This document shows, in pieces, positions 1-10,365 of a stretch of 64,000 nt of DNA. Numbering within the stretch: position 1 is the first letter of the stretch; each line of letters opens with the position of its first letter. The translations under genes and the position numbers were made by a program. The DNA is from Actinomycetes bacterium (GTDB lineage: Bacteria > Actinomycetota > Actinomycetes > Actinomycetales > Dermatophilaceae): positions 22,195-86,194 of the forward strand of contig JAKPEG010000065.1 in NCBI GenBank assembly GCA_029552065.1, in the 5' to 3' direction. Under the pieces are notes generated by a model, which searched no databases, had not been told where the DNA came from, and was given only the letters and a program-made list of their open reading frames with translations.

Positions 1-2
1 GC

Positions 3-509
3 TACAACTTCAACGGCCATGACCTCCCGGGCGGCTTCGGCTTCCTCGAGCACGTGCCCTCGCAACCCTGTGTCGTCCAGCCCTACCCTCCGGCCGCCCC
101 CGGGGTCACCCAGGACTGGTACCACGCCGACCCGGGAGCGAGCGTCGACTGTGACCTCAGCACCCTCGTGGGCAGCGTCGTGAAGATCCCGATCTTCGAC
201 TGCACCCTCGACGCGCCCATCCCGGCCCTGGGTGGCTACCCTCCCGGCACCCCCGACTGCATCGACACCGCCAACGGGTCCAAGGCCTACTACCACGCAT
301 CCAACGGGGCCTACTTCTTCGTCACCGGCTACGACGCGACCGTCACCTCGTCGGCCACCAACAAGGTGCGCAGCATCTACAGTCACAACTTCCCCAACTG
401 TCCCGGTGGCTACAAGTGCATCACGGGATGGTTCGTCACCGGAGTCTCCAACAACGGGGGCGGTGGGGGAGGAGCCTTCGGCAATCTCAGCGTGGGCGAA
501 GCCGGCTGA
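3..509 (+). CDS. TadG/TadE-like pilus assembly protein, C-terminal part (5' end outside window)
   Basis: Frame open from window start (YNFNGHDLPGGFGFLEH...), Cys-rich extracellular-looking C-terminus, directly upstream of cpaB in a tad locus; stop TGA at 507-509. Confidence 0.6.
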   Translation, partial: YNFNGHDLPGGFGFLEHVPSQPCVVQPYPPAAPGVTQDWYHADPGASVDCDLSTLVGSVVKIPIFDCTLDAPIPALGGYPPGTPDCIDTANGSKAYYHASNGAYFFVTGYDATVTSSATNKVRSIYSHNFPNCPGGYKCITGWFVTGVSNNGGGGGGAFGNLSVGEAG

Positions 510-549
510 CCCCGGCGCCCTTTCACCGATCGAGTCAGGAATCCTTTTC

Positions 550-1323
550 GTGGGACGTCGTGTCATCGCCGTGGTCCTCGCGGCCTTTATCGCCATCCTC
601 GGCGCCACCGCCGTCTTCGTCTACGCCAGGGGCGCGGACCAGCGGGCGATCGCCGATGCCCAGCCGCGCACGGTGTTCGTCACCGAGAAGCCGGTCGCCC
701 AAGGCACCAGTCTGGCCGACGCGTTGCGCAACCGGGCCATCGTCGAGACCCAGGTCGCGGCCAAGGGCTTCCCCATCGGTGCCCTCACCGAGATCACCGA
801 CGAGAACCAGACGCTCGTGGCGATCACCGACATCGGGGTCGGTGAATACGTCCTGAGCAGCCGCTTCGGCACGACCCCGTCGGGCCGCAAGGCGATCCAG
901 GTCCCGGCCGGCCAGGTGGCCATCTCGGTGAGCCTGTCCGATCCGGCCCGGGTCGGCAGCTTCGTCACGCCCGGCTCGCGCCTGGTCATCTACGACACCT
1001 TCGAGGCCAGCAAGCCCGCCGCGACGACCGGCACCAACGGCAACACCGTGACGCCCGCCGGCCAGAAGGCGACCCGCATCCTGCTGCCGGACGTCCTCGT
1101 CATCGCGATGGGCGACCTTGCGCTCACCCCGGTCGAGGGCAACCAGCAGCAGACCTCGCGCAGCGGCTTCCTCGTCACGGTCGCGCTCAGCCCGGCCGAC
1201 GCCAACCGGCTCGTGCACGGCATACAAACCGGGGTGCTGTATGCCGGTCTGCGCGGCTCGGACACGGCCGTCGACTCCGCACTGGTCATCTCGGACGCCA
1301 ACGTCTTCGAGAACCCGCGATGA
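550..1323 (+). CDS. cpaB: Flp pilus assembly protein RcpC/CpaB (SAF domain)
   Basis: GTG start at 550 (VGRRVIAVVLAAFIAILGATAVFVYARG, N-terminal TM), SAF-like region, tad operon context; the ORF-track start at 232 is too long. Confidence 0.8.
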   Translation: MGRRVIAVVLAAFIAILGATAVFVYARGADQRAIADAQPRTVFVTEKPVAQGTSLADALRNRAIVETQVAAKGFPIGALTEITDENQTLVAITDIGVGEYVLSSRFGTTPSGRKAIQVPAGQVAISVSLSDPARVGSFVTPGSRLVIYDTFEASKPAATTGTNGNTVTPAGQKATRILLPDVLVIAMGDLALTPVEGNQQQTSRSGFLVTVALSPADANRLVHGIQTGVLYAGLRGSDTAVDSALVISDANVFENPR

Positions 1324-2495
1324 GCATCCTCTGGGATCGTGACGTGACGGCGGGCGACCGCTACGGCTTCGTCCTCGGGACCGGCCTGGTCCGGGTGGAC
1401 TCCGCTGCCGCGCTCACCCGCGCGCTGTCGGCCGACCCGGGCGAAGAGTTGGTCGTGGTCGGCCCCGACATCGACATCGACGCCGCCTGCGGGCTCACCG
1501 AGGGCTTGCGGATCGACCACGCCTCGGTCGGGGTCATCCTCCTGCGCCGGCGTCTCGACGTCACGGTGCTCGGCCAGGCCCTGCGCGCGGGCGTCCGTGA
1601 GGTCGTCGCCCACGACGACCTCACGGCACTGGCCGAGGCGGTCACCCGCAGCCGGGAGCTGTCCTTCAAGCTGCGGGGTGCCTCCGGCTCGGTCGCCCGG
1701 GCCGAGGGCAAGGTCGTCACCGTGTTCTCGGCCAAGGGCGGCGTGGGCAAGACGACCTTCTCGACCAACCTCGGGGCCTACCTCGCCTCGGTCGGCCACC
1801 GCACCCTCGTCGTCGACCTCGACCTCGAGTTCGGAGACGTGGGCATCAGCCTGCAGATGCTGCCCCAGGCGACGATGGTCGACGTCGTGAAGATGAGCGG
1901 GCACCTCGACGAGCAGGGCCTGGCCTCCGCCGTGACCAAGCACTCGAGCGGTCTCGAGGCCGTCTGCGCCCCCGCCGAGCCCGGGGAAGCCGAGCGGATC
2001 CCGGCAGCCACGGTCGCCGAGTTGATCCGGGTCGCCCGCCAGGTCTACGACTTCGTCATCATCGACACCCCGCCGGCCTTCACCGAGCACGTGCTCACCG
2101 CCTTCGATCTCAGCGACGCGCTCGTGCTCATCGCCACGCTCGACATCCCGGCGTTGAAGAACCTGCGACTCACCCTCGACACCCTCGACCTGCTCGGCAG
2201 CCCGAGGGAGATCCGCCACATCGTGCTCAACCGATCCGATGCCAAGGTGGGGCTGCGTGCCGAGGACGTGACGAGTTCGATCAAGCAGGACATCGCGGTG
2301 ATGGTGCCGAGCAGCACCGACGTCCCCGCCTCGATCAACCGCGGCGTCGCCATCGTCCTGGACGAGCCTCGGCACCCGGTGAGCCTGGCCCTCAAACAAC
2401 TCGCCGACGACTACCTGCGTCACGTGCAGACCGACGCGCCCGCGCCCACGGCGCACACCCGCGGTCGCCTGCTGCCCTGGGGTGGTCGCCGATGA
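1320..2495 (+). CDS. cpaE: CpaE/TadZ-like protein with MinD-type ATPase domain
   Basis: Receiver-like N-terminus, then VVTVFSAKGGVGKTTFSTNLGAYLA deviant Walker A; overlaps neighbours by ATGA-type junctions. Confidence 0.85.
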   Translation: MSILWDRDVTAGDRYGFVLGTGLVRVDSAAALTRALSADPGEELVVVGPDIDIDAACGLTEGLRIDHASVGVILLRRRLDVTVLGQALRAGVREVVAHDDLTALAEAVTRSRELSFKLRGASGSVARAEGKVVTVFSAKGGVGKTTFSTNLGAYLASVGHRTLVVDLDLEFGDVGISLQMLPQATMVDVVKMSGHLDEQGLASAVTKHSSGLEAVCAPAEPGEAERIPAATVAELIRVARQVYDFVIIDTPPAFTEHVLTAFDLSDALVLIATLDIPALKNLRLTLDTLDLLGSPREIRHIVLNRSDAKVGLRAEDVTSSIKQDIAVMVPSSTDVPASINRGVAIVLDEPRHPVSLALKQLADDYLRHVQTDAPAPTAHTRGRLLPWGGRR

Positions 2496-3862
2496 GCCTC
2501 TACGACCGGTTGGAGACCGTGCGGCGCGCCACCTCGGCGGCGCCGACGACGAGCCCTACGGCCCGCGTGGAGCAGGCGCCCCGGCGCACCGACCCGTTCG
2601 CCACGGTGAAGGCGAGCGTCCACCAGGCCCTGCTCGACTCGCTCGGGCCGCAACTCTACGACCCCAACCTCGAGCAGGCGGAGCTGGACCAGCGCGTCCG
2701 GCAGACCCTCCAGCATGTCATCGACGCCGAACAGACACCGCTGTCCAATGCCGACCGCACGCGGATCGCCCAGGAGGTCTCCGACGAGATCCTCGGCCAC
2801 GGCCCCCTCGAGCCTTTCCTGCGCGACAACGACGTGACCGAAGTGATGGTCAACGGGGCGGCCAACGTCTTCGTGGAGCGGGGAGGGCGGATCTATCGGG
2901 TCGACGCCGCCTTCACCAGCGAGGCACACCTGCGCCGGACCATCGACAAGATCGTCGGACGGATCGGCCGAAGGGTCGACGAGGCGAGCCCGCTCGTCGA
3001 CGCGCGCCTGCCCGACGGCTCCCGGGTCAACGCCGTCATCCCGCCCATCGCACTCGACGGCTCGATGCTCACCGTGCGGAAGTTCGCAGCAGATCCGTTC
3101 ACCGACCGGGACCTCATCGCCTTCGGCACGTTGACCGAGCAGGTGGCCGACTTCCTGCGTGCTTGCGTCCTCGGTCGGCGCAACATCCTCATCTCGGGCG
3201 GCACCGGCTCGGGCAAGACGACGACGCTCAACGTGCTGTCCTCCTACCTGCCCGAGGACGAGCGCATCGTCACGATCGAGGACGCGGCCGAGCTGCAGCT
3301 CCGCCAGCAGCACGTGCTGCGGATGGAGGCACGTCCGGCCAACATCGAGGGTCGTGGCCAGATCGCGATCCGCGACCTCGTCCGCAACGCCTTGCGGATG
3401 CGCCCGGACCGCATCATCGTCGGCGAGGTCCGTGACGGGGCGGCGCTCGACATGCTTCAGGCGATGAACACCGGCCACGACGGCTCGATCACCACCGTCC
3501 ACGCCAACAGCCCACGCGACAGCCTCTCCCGGCTCGAGACCATGGTGCTCATGGGCGGCATCGAGCTGCCGGTGCGCGCGATCCGCGACCAGGTCGCGAG
3601 CGCGATCGACCTGGTCATCCAGCAGGCCCGGCTCAAGGACGGCACCCGCCGGATCGTCCAGATCTGCGAGGTCGAGGGGATGGAGGGCGACGTCATCACG
3701 TTGCAGGACCTGTTCACCTTCGACTACAAGGCCGGTCGCGACGAGCACGGTCGGTTCCTCGGCGAACTCGTGAGCACCGGCCTGCGGCCCAAGTTCCTCG
3801 ACCAGTTGTCCGACGTGGGGATCCAGCTTCCCCAATCGATGTTCGTCCGTCCGTTCCGATGA
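2492..3862 (+). CDS. tadA: Type II/IV secretion-type ATPase TadA/CpaF
   Basis: [21 protein letters not shown] Walker [40 protein letters not shown]. Confidence 0.93.
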   Translation: MSLYDRLETVRRATSAAPTTSPTARVEQAPRRTDPFATVKASVHQALLDSLGPQLYDPNLEQAELDQRVRQTLQHVIDAEQTPLSNADRTRIAQEVSDEILGHGPLEPFLRDNDVTEVMVNGAANVFVERGGRIYRVDAAFTSEAHLRRTIDKIVGRIGRRVDEASPLVDARLPDGSRVNAVIPPIALDGSMLTVRKFAADPFTDRDLIAFGTLTEQVADFLRACVLGRRNILISGGTGSGKTTTLNVLSSYLPEDERIVTIEDAAELQLRQQHVLRMEARPANIEGRGQIAIRDLVRNALRMRPDRIIVGEVRDGAALDMLQAMNTGHDGSITTVHANSPRDSLSRLETMVLMGGIELPVRAIRDQVASAIDLVIQQARLKDGTRRIVQICEVEGMEGDVITLQDLFTFDYKAGRDEHGRFLGELVSTGLRPKFLDQLSDVGIQLPQSMFVRPFR

Positions 3863-5847
3863 CCGCCCGCCCCTCCCGCCGGCCACGCCCGGCGCGACGC
3901 CTCGTCGTCGCGGCGGTCGCCGCGGCATACCTGCTGTTCGGGCTCGTCGGTCTGCCGCGTGCGCTCGCCGACACCGGCCAGGGCTCGCTCACCGACCTGG
4001 CCTACGACGGGACGACGCTGCGCGGGGTGCTCACCCTCGTCGGGTCCGGTCCGGACCACCGGGTGGACCCCACGTCGCTCACGGCGACCGTCGGGGGGAA
4101 GTCCATTCCGGTCACCGTCCAGTCCTCGTCGTCGATCCGCCGGGCCGTCTTCCTCGTCGTCGACACGAGCGGCTCGATGTCGCGCGGCAACAACGGCGGG
4201 ATCGTCGCGGCCAACCGGGCCGTCACCGGCTTCCTCCAGCGTGTCCCCGCCGACGTCGAGGTGGGGCTGGTGACCTTCTCCGATGCCGCGCGGGTCGAGG
4301 TCGACCCGACCACCGACCGGGATGCCGTCGCCCGCGCTGCGGCGACCATGCGGGCCGCGGGCAACACAGCCCTCTACGACGCGGTGACCCTTGCCGTGTC
4401 ACGCCTGGGCGCGGTCGGTGACCGCAGCATCATCCTGCTCACCGACGGTGTCGACGACGGTTCCAAGGCCACGTTGGCCGCGACGACTGCTGCCGTATCC
4501 GCCGCCGGGGTGCGGCTGGACGTCGTCGGCTTCAAGACCGGCTACGCGGACGCCTCCGGCGCGAAGGCACAGCTGGCCGCCGCCGGTCACGGGACGGTGG
4601 GCGCGGCCGAGGACGCCGCACAGGTCGACGCGGCCTTCGCCGCGGCGGCCCGTGCGCTGGACTCCCAGGTGACCTGGACGGTCCAGCCGGGTGCTCTCCC
4701 GGTCGGCGACCAGGCGGTCGCAGTGTCCGGGACGGCCGGCGGTCAGCCGTTCAGCATCTCGGGCACCGTCAAGGTGACGACGGCGCCCGCCCCCTTGCCC
4801 ACTGCGACCCCTACCCCGACGCTCGTGCGGCCCGAGCAGGTGAGCGGCATGTTCGGGTCGGGGATCGCCCGCTGGTGGCTGTTCGCCGGCCTCGGGGCGG
4901 TCTTCCTCGGACTGCTCACCCTCGTCGGCGGCCTCGCACTGCCGGCCCTCGCGACCGGGCGCCGGCAGCGGATCGAGACGATCGAGGCGTACACCTCCCG
5001 CCTCCCGCGGGTGTCGGTCAATCGCGAAGAGGCCACCAGCGCGATCACGACTGGCCTCGTCGACCTCGGTGACCGCCTCATGGCGGGACGCGAGTCCACG
5101 TCGCGGACGATGGCCCTGCTCCAGCGGGCGGACCTGCCGTGGCGCGCGGGAGAGTGGGCGGTGCTCCGCGTGGTGAGCGTGGTCGTGGGGATCGCGATCG
5201 GCACCCTTGCCCTGCGGGGGGATCTGGTCGTGCTCGGCATGGTCGTCGGGCTCGTCGTGGGCCTGCTGGCCCCCTCGATGGCCCTGCGCTTCCTCGCCAA
5301 TCGGCGGGCCCGCGCCTTCGAGCTGCAGATGCCCGACATCCTCATGCTCGTCGCCTCGTCCCTCGCGACCGGATTCTCGCTTCCGCAGGCGCTCGACGCG
5401 GTTTCCAAGGATGTGGCCCAGCCGGCTGCCAAGGAGTTCGCCCGGGTGATGGCCGAGACCCGGATCGGTTCGGACATCGAGGACGCGATGGAGCGGATGG
5501 CGGTGCGGATGGACAGCGACAACATGCGCTGGACGGCGATGGCGATCCGCATTCAGCGCCAGGTGGGCGGCAACCTCGCCGAGACGCTGCGCACGACCGC
5601 CGCGACACTCCGCGAGCGGGAGTTTCTGCGGCGGCACGTCCGGGCGCTGTCCGCGGAGGGCAGGCTCTCGGCCTACATCCTCACCGCCCTGCCCATCCTC
5701 ATGTTCCTCTACGAGGTCAACGTCAACAACGACTACATCTCCCTGCTCTGGACGACGACCCTGGGCTGGGTGATGGTCATCTCGGCCGTCGTCTCGATGG
5801 CCGTCGGCATCTTCTGGATGTCCCGAGCGATTCGCGTGGAGGTATGA
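3859..5847 (+). CDS. tadB: VWFA domain fused to TadB-type T2SS-F integral membrane domain
   Basis: Signal-like N-terminus, FLVVDTSGSMSRG MIDAS motif, then TM segments and GspF-like QMPDILMLVASSLATGFSLPQALDAV...GGNLAETLRTTAATLRER. Confidence 0.85.
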   Translation: MTARPSRRPRPARRLVVAAVAAAYLLFGLVGLPRALADTGQGSLTDLAYDGTTLRGVLTLVGSGPDHRVDPTSLTATVGGKSIPVTVQSSSSIRRAVFLVVDTSGSMSRGNNGGIVAANRAVTGFLQRVPADVEVGLVTFSDAARVEVDPTTDRDAVARAAATMRAAGNTALYDAVTLAVSRLGAVGDRSIILLTDGVDDGSKATLAATTAAVSAAGVRLDVVGFKTGYADASGAKAQLAAAGHGTVGAAEDAAQVDAAFAAAARALDSQVTWTVQPGALPVGDQAVAVSGTAGGQPFSISGTVKVTTAPAPLPTATPTPTLVRPEQVSGMFGSGIARWWLFAGLGAVFLGLLTLVGGLALPALATGRRQRIETIEAYTSRLPRVSVNREEATSAITTGLVDLGDRLMAGRESTSRTMALLQRADLPWRAGEWAVLRVVSVVVGIAIGTLALRGDLVVLGMVVGLVVGLLAPSMALRFLANRRARAFELQMPDILMLVASSLATGFSLPQALDAVSKDVAQPAAKEFARVMAETRIGSDIEDAMERMAVRMDSDNMRWTAMAIRIQRQVGGNLAETLRTTAATLREREFLRRHVRALSAEGRLSAYILTALPILMFLYEVNVNNDYISLLWTTTLGWVMVISAVVSMAVGIFWMSRAIRVEV

Positions 5848-5848
5848 G

Positions 5849-6781
5849 ATGACCTCGCCGGTCGTCCTCGTCGGGGTGCTCCTGGTCTTTGCGGCGCTTG
5901 CCGTCCTCGTCTATGCCGCACTCACCAGCCGCGACGAGCCTCGCGGCGTCGCGCGCAGCCTTGCCCTGCTCGAACACAGGGTGAGTTCCCAAGAGGTCGG
6001 CCGCAACGAGCTGCCGGCCCGGGACCGGCTGCTCGAGCCACTTCTGGACCGCAGCAAGGCTCTGGGCACGAGGCTCTCCCCGGCCGGCACGAGCGACCGC
6101 CTGGCTCATCTGCTCGACCGGGCGGGTAACCCGCCCGGCTGGTCCCCGGAGAAGCTGCTCGGGGCCAAGGGCGCGGGCCTCGTGGCCGGGCTGGTGCTCG
6201 GGCTGCTCGTCGGCGGCGTGACCTTCCGCGGGCTGGTGTGGATGCTCATCCTCGGCGTGCTCGCCTTCTTCCTGCCCGACCTGCTGGTCTACAACGCGGG
6301 CCTGCGTCGCCAGGACGAGCTGCGTCGCGGCCTCGCCGATGCGATGGACATGCTCACCGTGTGCGTCGAGGCGGGACAGGGCTTCAACGCGGCGCTCCTG
6401 CAGGTGGCCAGGTCCGTCCGGGGTCCGGTCGCGGGCGAGTTCGCCCGGGTGTTGTCCGAGATCCAGATCGGCAAGGCCCGTTCGGAGGCGTTCGCGGCGT
6501 TCGGCGAGCGCACCAATGTCGCCGAGATCAAGACCTTCGTGAGCGCACTCGTGCAGGCCGACCGGCTGGGCCTGCCGATCGCCAACGTCCTGCGCGAACA
6601 GTCCAAGGAGATGCGCGTCGCGCGCCGACAGCGGGCCGAGGAGAAGGCGCAGAAGGTGCCCGTGAAGATCATCTTCCCGGTCCTGCTGTGTATCTTCCCG
6701 GTGATCTTCATCGTCATCCTCGGCCCCGCGGTGATCCGGATCCTGAATACACTGTTCTCCGTGCAGATCGGCGGAGCATGA
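5849..6781 (+). CDS. tadC: TadC-like T2SS-F family protein
   Basis: TM segments plus ADAMDMLTVCVEAGQGFNAALLQVARSVRGPVAGEFARVLSEIQIGKARSEAF. Confidence 0.85.
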   Translation: MTSPVVLVGVLLVFAALAVLVYAALTSRDEPRGVARSLALLEHRVSSQEVGRNELPARDRLLEPLLDRSKALGTRLSPAGTSDRLAHLLDRAGNPPGWSPEKLLGAKGAGLVAGLVLGLLVGGVTFRGLVWMLILGVLAFFLPDLLVYNAGLRRQDELRRGLADAMDMLTVCVEAGQGFNAALLQVARSVRGPVAGEFARVLSEIQIGKARSEAFAAFGERTNVAEIKTFVSALVQADRLGLPIANVLREQSKEMRVARRQRAEEKAQKVPVKIIFPVLLCIFPVIFIVILGPAVIRILNTLFSVQIGGA

Positions 6782-6948
6782 CCGACCTTTCGGCCGACGG
6801 CGCGAACGACGTGTCACGTCACCGGGCGCAGCGCGAGCGTGCCCGCGCCGCGCGGACCGAGCGGGTCATGCTCGTCGTCACCACCGCACTGTTCACCCTG
6901 CTGGCCGCGGGGGTGCTGGTGGCCTGGGTGCGCAGCTCCCTCGGCTGA
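6778..6948 (+). CDS. Small single-TM protein at the 3' end of the tad operon
   Basis: ATG at 6778 overlapping the tadC stop; MTDLSADG...RVMLVVTTALFTLLAAGVLVAWVRSSLG. Confidence 0.6.
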   Translation: MTDLSADGANDVSRHRAQRERARAARTERVMLVVTTALFTLLAAGVLVAWVRSSLG

Positions 6949-7013
6949 CCTACCGGACCTGCGCGGCTCGTTGCCCTGTCGGTCAGCTGTCGACGCGTCC
7001 CGTCGAAGGTCGG

Positions 7014-7718
7014 CTAGTGCGGTGAGTCGATGAGCCCCAGGCGGATGGCAGCCATGACGGCCGACGCCCGGTTGTTGGCGCCGAGCTTGTCGTAGAGCTT
7101 GGCGATGTGCGTCTTCACCGTCGACTCGCTCATGAACAGGGTGCGCGCGACCTGGGCGACCGAGCCACCGTCGGCAAGTCCCCGGAGGACTTCGGCCTCG
7201 CGTGGCGTGAGTCGCACGGGGGGGCCGCTCGCCCGGCGCCGGATCGCATCGGCAAGTCCGACGGCGGAGAAGCTCGCCGGATTTGGCGCCGCCTGGTGGA
7301 CAACCGCGATGACGTCCTCGGCCGATCTGCTCTTGTGGACGAGGGCGGAGGCCCCCGCGTCGAGGGCGGCCAGCAGGGTGTCGTCGTCCTGGTGCATGGT
7401 GAGCACGACGATCCCCATCCCGGGTTGCCTGCGACGGAACTCGGGCACGAGGTCGAGGCCGGACCCGTCTCCGAGCGAGACATCGACGACGAGGACGTCG
7501 GCCTCGACCGAGCGGCACAGGCTCCGGCCGTCGGCCACCGAGGCGCCCTGGGCGACGATCGTGATGGTGCGGTCGAGCGAGAGCAACTGGGCCACCCCCT
7601 GACGGACCAGGTCGTGATCGTCGATGAGGATCACCCGGATCGTGCGCCCGGCGCCGTCTCCGGGCGGCCGCCCGCGCGGCCGCAGGCCTCCGACGGGACC
7701 TCGTGGCTTGTTCGTCAC
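7014..7718 (-). CDS. NarL/LuxR-family response regulator
   Basis: IRVILIDDHDLVRQG, VLVVDVSLGDGSGLDL phospho-acceptor Asp, C-terminal LTPREAEVLRGLADGGSVAQVARTLFMSESTVKTHIAKLYDKL. Confidence 0.92.
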   Translation of the reverse strand: MTNKPRGPVGGLRPRGRPPGDGAGRTIRVILIDDHDLVRQGVAQLLSLDRTITIVAQGASVADGRSLCRSVEADVLVVDVSLGDGSGLDLVPEFRRRQPGMGIVVLTMHQDDDTLLAALDAGASALVHKSRSAEDVIAVVHQAAPNPASFSAVGLADAIRRRASGPPVRLTPREAEVLRGLADGGSVAQVARTLFMSESTVKTHIAKLYDKLGANNRASAVMAAIRLGLIDSPH

Positions 7719-9373
7719 GGCCGCAGGCTCAGGCCGGAGGGGCCGCCGCGCGCGATCCCGCCGGCACCTCCGGGCTGTCCGGTGAACGGGTCGCGGATGC
7801 CATGCTCCGATCCGATCCGGGCGGACGCGTCCGGCCCGTCCGGCCGCAAGCGGGCGACGACCCTGGTCGAGGGCGGGTCGCTGGATACGGCCTCGACGAA
7901 GACGCTCCCCTCGCCCTCCAGCCGTTCGGCGAGCCGCTCCTCCCGCAGGGAGGTGGTGGAGTCGAAGCGCAGCTCGAGGGCGAAGTGTGGCGCGGAGACC
8001 GTGAGCTCGGCGTCGACCTCCCGGGCCTGGTGGCGCTGGGCGTCGGCGAGCACGTCGAGCACGAGGCGATAGAGCCGGACCTCGGTCGCGGCCGGCAGTC
8101 GGAACCCGGACTCCTTGAGGGCGACCCGCACCGTCGCGCCGGTCGCGGCACCGAACTGCTGGAGCCGTTGGGAGACGGCCGCCCCCAGACCGTGTTCCGG
8201 GCGCAGCCCCACCCGCAGATCCGTGATGTCCGTGCGCAGGTCCCCGAGGATGCGGGCCACCTCGGCACGCAAGGTGCCCAATTCGCCGGCGGTCGCATCG
8301 CCGGCCTGTTGCGCGGCATAGCGCACCATGTCGAGTTGGAAACCGACGGCGGCGACGTCCTGAGCGATCCCGTCATGCATCGATTTCGCGAGTTGCCGGC
8401 GCTCCTCGAGGCCCGCTTCCTCGCGCAAGGCATTGTAGGAGAGGGCGACCGTGAGGGACGGGGCATGCCGCTCGGCGACCTCGAGGACCCGTGCCACGTC
8501 GTCGTTGGTCGGCGAGCCCGAACTCGGCCAGTCCGTGACGAGGGCACCGACGACGGCACCGTGCGCGTCATGCAGCGGGACCGTGAGGATCGCCCGCCCG
8601 GACTCGTGGCCGGCCGCCACCTCGCCGTCGCACCAGCCTCGGCCGAGGACGCTCTCGGTGTTCTCCTGGGGTTGCGGCCAGGGCACCCGGGTGGCTCCCC
8701 GGAGCGCCACGGGGACGGGAGGGCCGTCGGGCGGCCCGGCGAGCACGGCGCTGCGGCGCGCGGCCATCGGAGTGAGGCCGTCGAGCATCCGCTCGGCCGG
8801 CAGCGCGGGGTCCAGCCCCCCGTCGAGGCTCGAGGAGAGCTCGGCCAGGCGATCGAGCAGGACGGCCGCCTCGCTCGCGACCGGGTCGGGGGCATCGACG
8901 GCGGTGCTCAGTCGGTCCTCCCAGGCGGCGAGGATCCCCAGGCTCGCGGCCACGCCCACCCACAGGAGGACGAAGCTCGTCTCCGGCACCCACGGCCCGG
9001 CCATCCGTGCGCTGAGCGCGCCAGCGGCCAGGGCAATCCCGGTGATGGCCACCCCGCGGCGCCCGGAGTGCTCGCCCGCTCGGAACATGGGGATGACGAA
9101 CAGTGGCAGGCTCGCGTCCCCGGCGACGAGCGAGAGCCCGGCCACGTAGGCGCCAGCCGCGGTGATCATCTGGGTCGCCGCGCGCGTCCGGTGGGGGAGC
9201 AGCACGTCGGAGTGGGTCACGAGGAAGCCAGCGACGAGGTCGAGGGACACCACGAGCAGAGCCCACGGCAGGACCACGGCACCGAGCCCCTGCGAGGTGC
9301 TCACGAACACGACGACGAAGGCCACCGCCATCCGAAGGCGCGTGGCGGTCGTGAGAACGCCGTTCAATCCCAT
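7715..9373 (-). CDS. HisKA_3-type sensor histidine kinase with membrane N-terminus; apparently degenerate ATPase domain
   Basis: KSMHDGIAQDVAAVGFQLDMVRY DHp box; N-terminal TM helices; overlaps the response regulator start. Confidence 0.8.
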   Translation of the reverse strand: MGLNGVLTTATRLRMAVAFVVVFVSTSQGLGAVVLPWALLVVSLDLVAGFLVTHSDVLLPHRTRAATQMITAAGAYVAGLSLVAGDASLPLFVIPMFRAGEHSGRRGVAITGIALAAGALSARMAGPWVPETSFVLLWVGVAASLGILAAWEDRLSTAVDAPDPVASEAAVLLDRLAELSSSLDGGLDPALPAERMLDGLTPMAARRSAVLAGPPDGPPVPVALRGATRVPWPQPQENTESVLGRGWCDGEVAAGHESGRAILTVPLHDAHGAVVGALVTDWPSSGSPTNDDVARVLEVAERHAPSLTVALSYNALREEAGLEERRQLAKSMHDGIAQDVAAVGFQLDMVRYAAQQAGDATAGELGTLRAEVARILGDLRTDITDLRVGLRPEHGLGAAVSQRLQQFGAATGATVRVALKESGFRLPAATEVRLYRLVLDVLADAQRHQAREVDAELTVSAPHFALELRFDSTTSLREERLAERLEGEGSVFVEAVSSDPPSTRVVARLRPDGPDASARIGSEHGIRDPFTGQPGGAGGIARGGPSGLSLRP

Positions 9374-9544
9374 CTCCGACTCTCCCGAGAGGTCGTTTCC
9401 GCAACATCATGGCAGCCGTGGGCACCCCCGGGTGGAGAATCCGCTACGGGGGCCCCTGTGGGCGAACGCACGCCCGCGGTCCCGTCGTCCACAGCCCACG
9501 GGATCCGCGCCACCGCGGCCCGCCTCGAGACCCACCCTGGACGC

Positions 9545-10288
9545 GTGATCCCCCTGCGTGCCCTCGCCTCCGGCGTCCGGGCCCTCGTCGAGCTCGTCCT
9601 GCCCACCTGCTGCGCCGGGTGCGGCACGGGCGGCGAACAGTGGTGCCCGACCTGTCTGGCCGACCTCACCGCACGCCGTCACCCGGGCGGGCGGCAGACC
9701 CGTCCGGAACCATGTCCGGCGGGGCTGCCACCCGTGCGCACGGCCGGGGAGTATGCCGGTGCCCTGCGCGCGGCCGTCGTCGGATACAAGGACGGGGGTC
9801 GCAGCGACCTGCTGCCCCTGCTGGCCGACCTGCTGGCCGAGTCGATCGGCCCCTGGACGTCGGACGAACCGCTCCTGTTGCCCATGCCCTCCTCGCCTCG
9901 GGCGGTCCGGGCGCGGGGTGAGGCGACGACCGAACTGCTCGCCCGCCGCGCCGCGATGCGCGCCGGGCTGGCCTCCAGGACGGTGGTGGTGTCTGGTCTG
10001 CGGCACGCGCGCCGGGTGGACGATCAGGCACGGCTGGACAGCGCCGCCCGGGCCGCGAACCTCGCGGGGGCCTTTGCCGTGCGGGCCGGCGACGCGGCAT
10101 ACCTGCGAGGTCGTCCCGTCCTGCTCGTCGACGATGTCGTCACCACGGGGGCCACCCTCGCCGAGGGCGCGAGGGCAGCGCGCGCGGTGGGGGCACACGT
10201 TCTCGGCGCCGCCGTCGTCGCGGCCACCTCACGCCGTCCCCGCCAGGATGTCGCGGCCCGAGGTGGCAGCCGCGTCACGTGGTCATGA
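9545..10288 (+). CDS. comF: ComF family phosphoribosyltransferase
   Basis: LPTCCAGCGTGGEQWCPTCLADL zinc-type N-terminus; VLLVDDVVTTGATLAEGARA PRPP motif; probable GTG start at 9545 (the track ORF runs on upstream). Confidence 0.88.
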   Translation: MIPLRALASGVRALVELVLPTCCAGCGTGGEQWCPTCLADLTARRHPGGRQTRPEPCPAGLPPVRTAGEYAGALRAAVVGYKDGGRSDLLPLLADLLAESIGPWTSDEPLLLPMPSSPRAVRARGEATTELLARRAAMRAGLASRTVVVSGLRHARRVDDQARLDSAARAANLAGAFAVRAGDAAYLRGRPVLLVDDVVTTGATLAEGARAARAVGAHVLGAAVVAATSRRPRQDVAARGGSRVTWS

Positions 10289-10365
10289 GGCCTGGAAGAG
10301 GCTCACCGGTCGCTCACTGCGGCCGGCCTGGCCGTCGTCCTCGCGGAGGACTACGGTGGAAACGG

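Noticed and set aside
7703-9544. N-terminal 600+ aa of the 861-aa ORF 7703-10288
   Set aside because: Antisense to the histidine kinase; the real ComF homology begins at about 9545.
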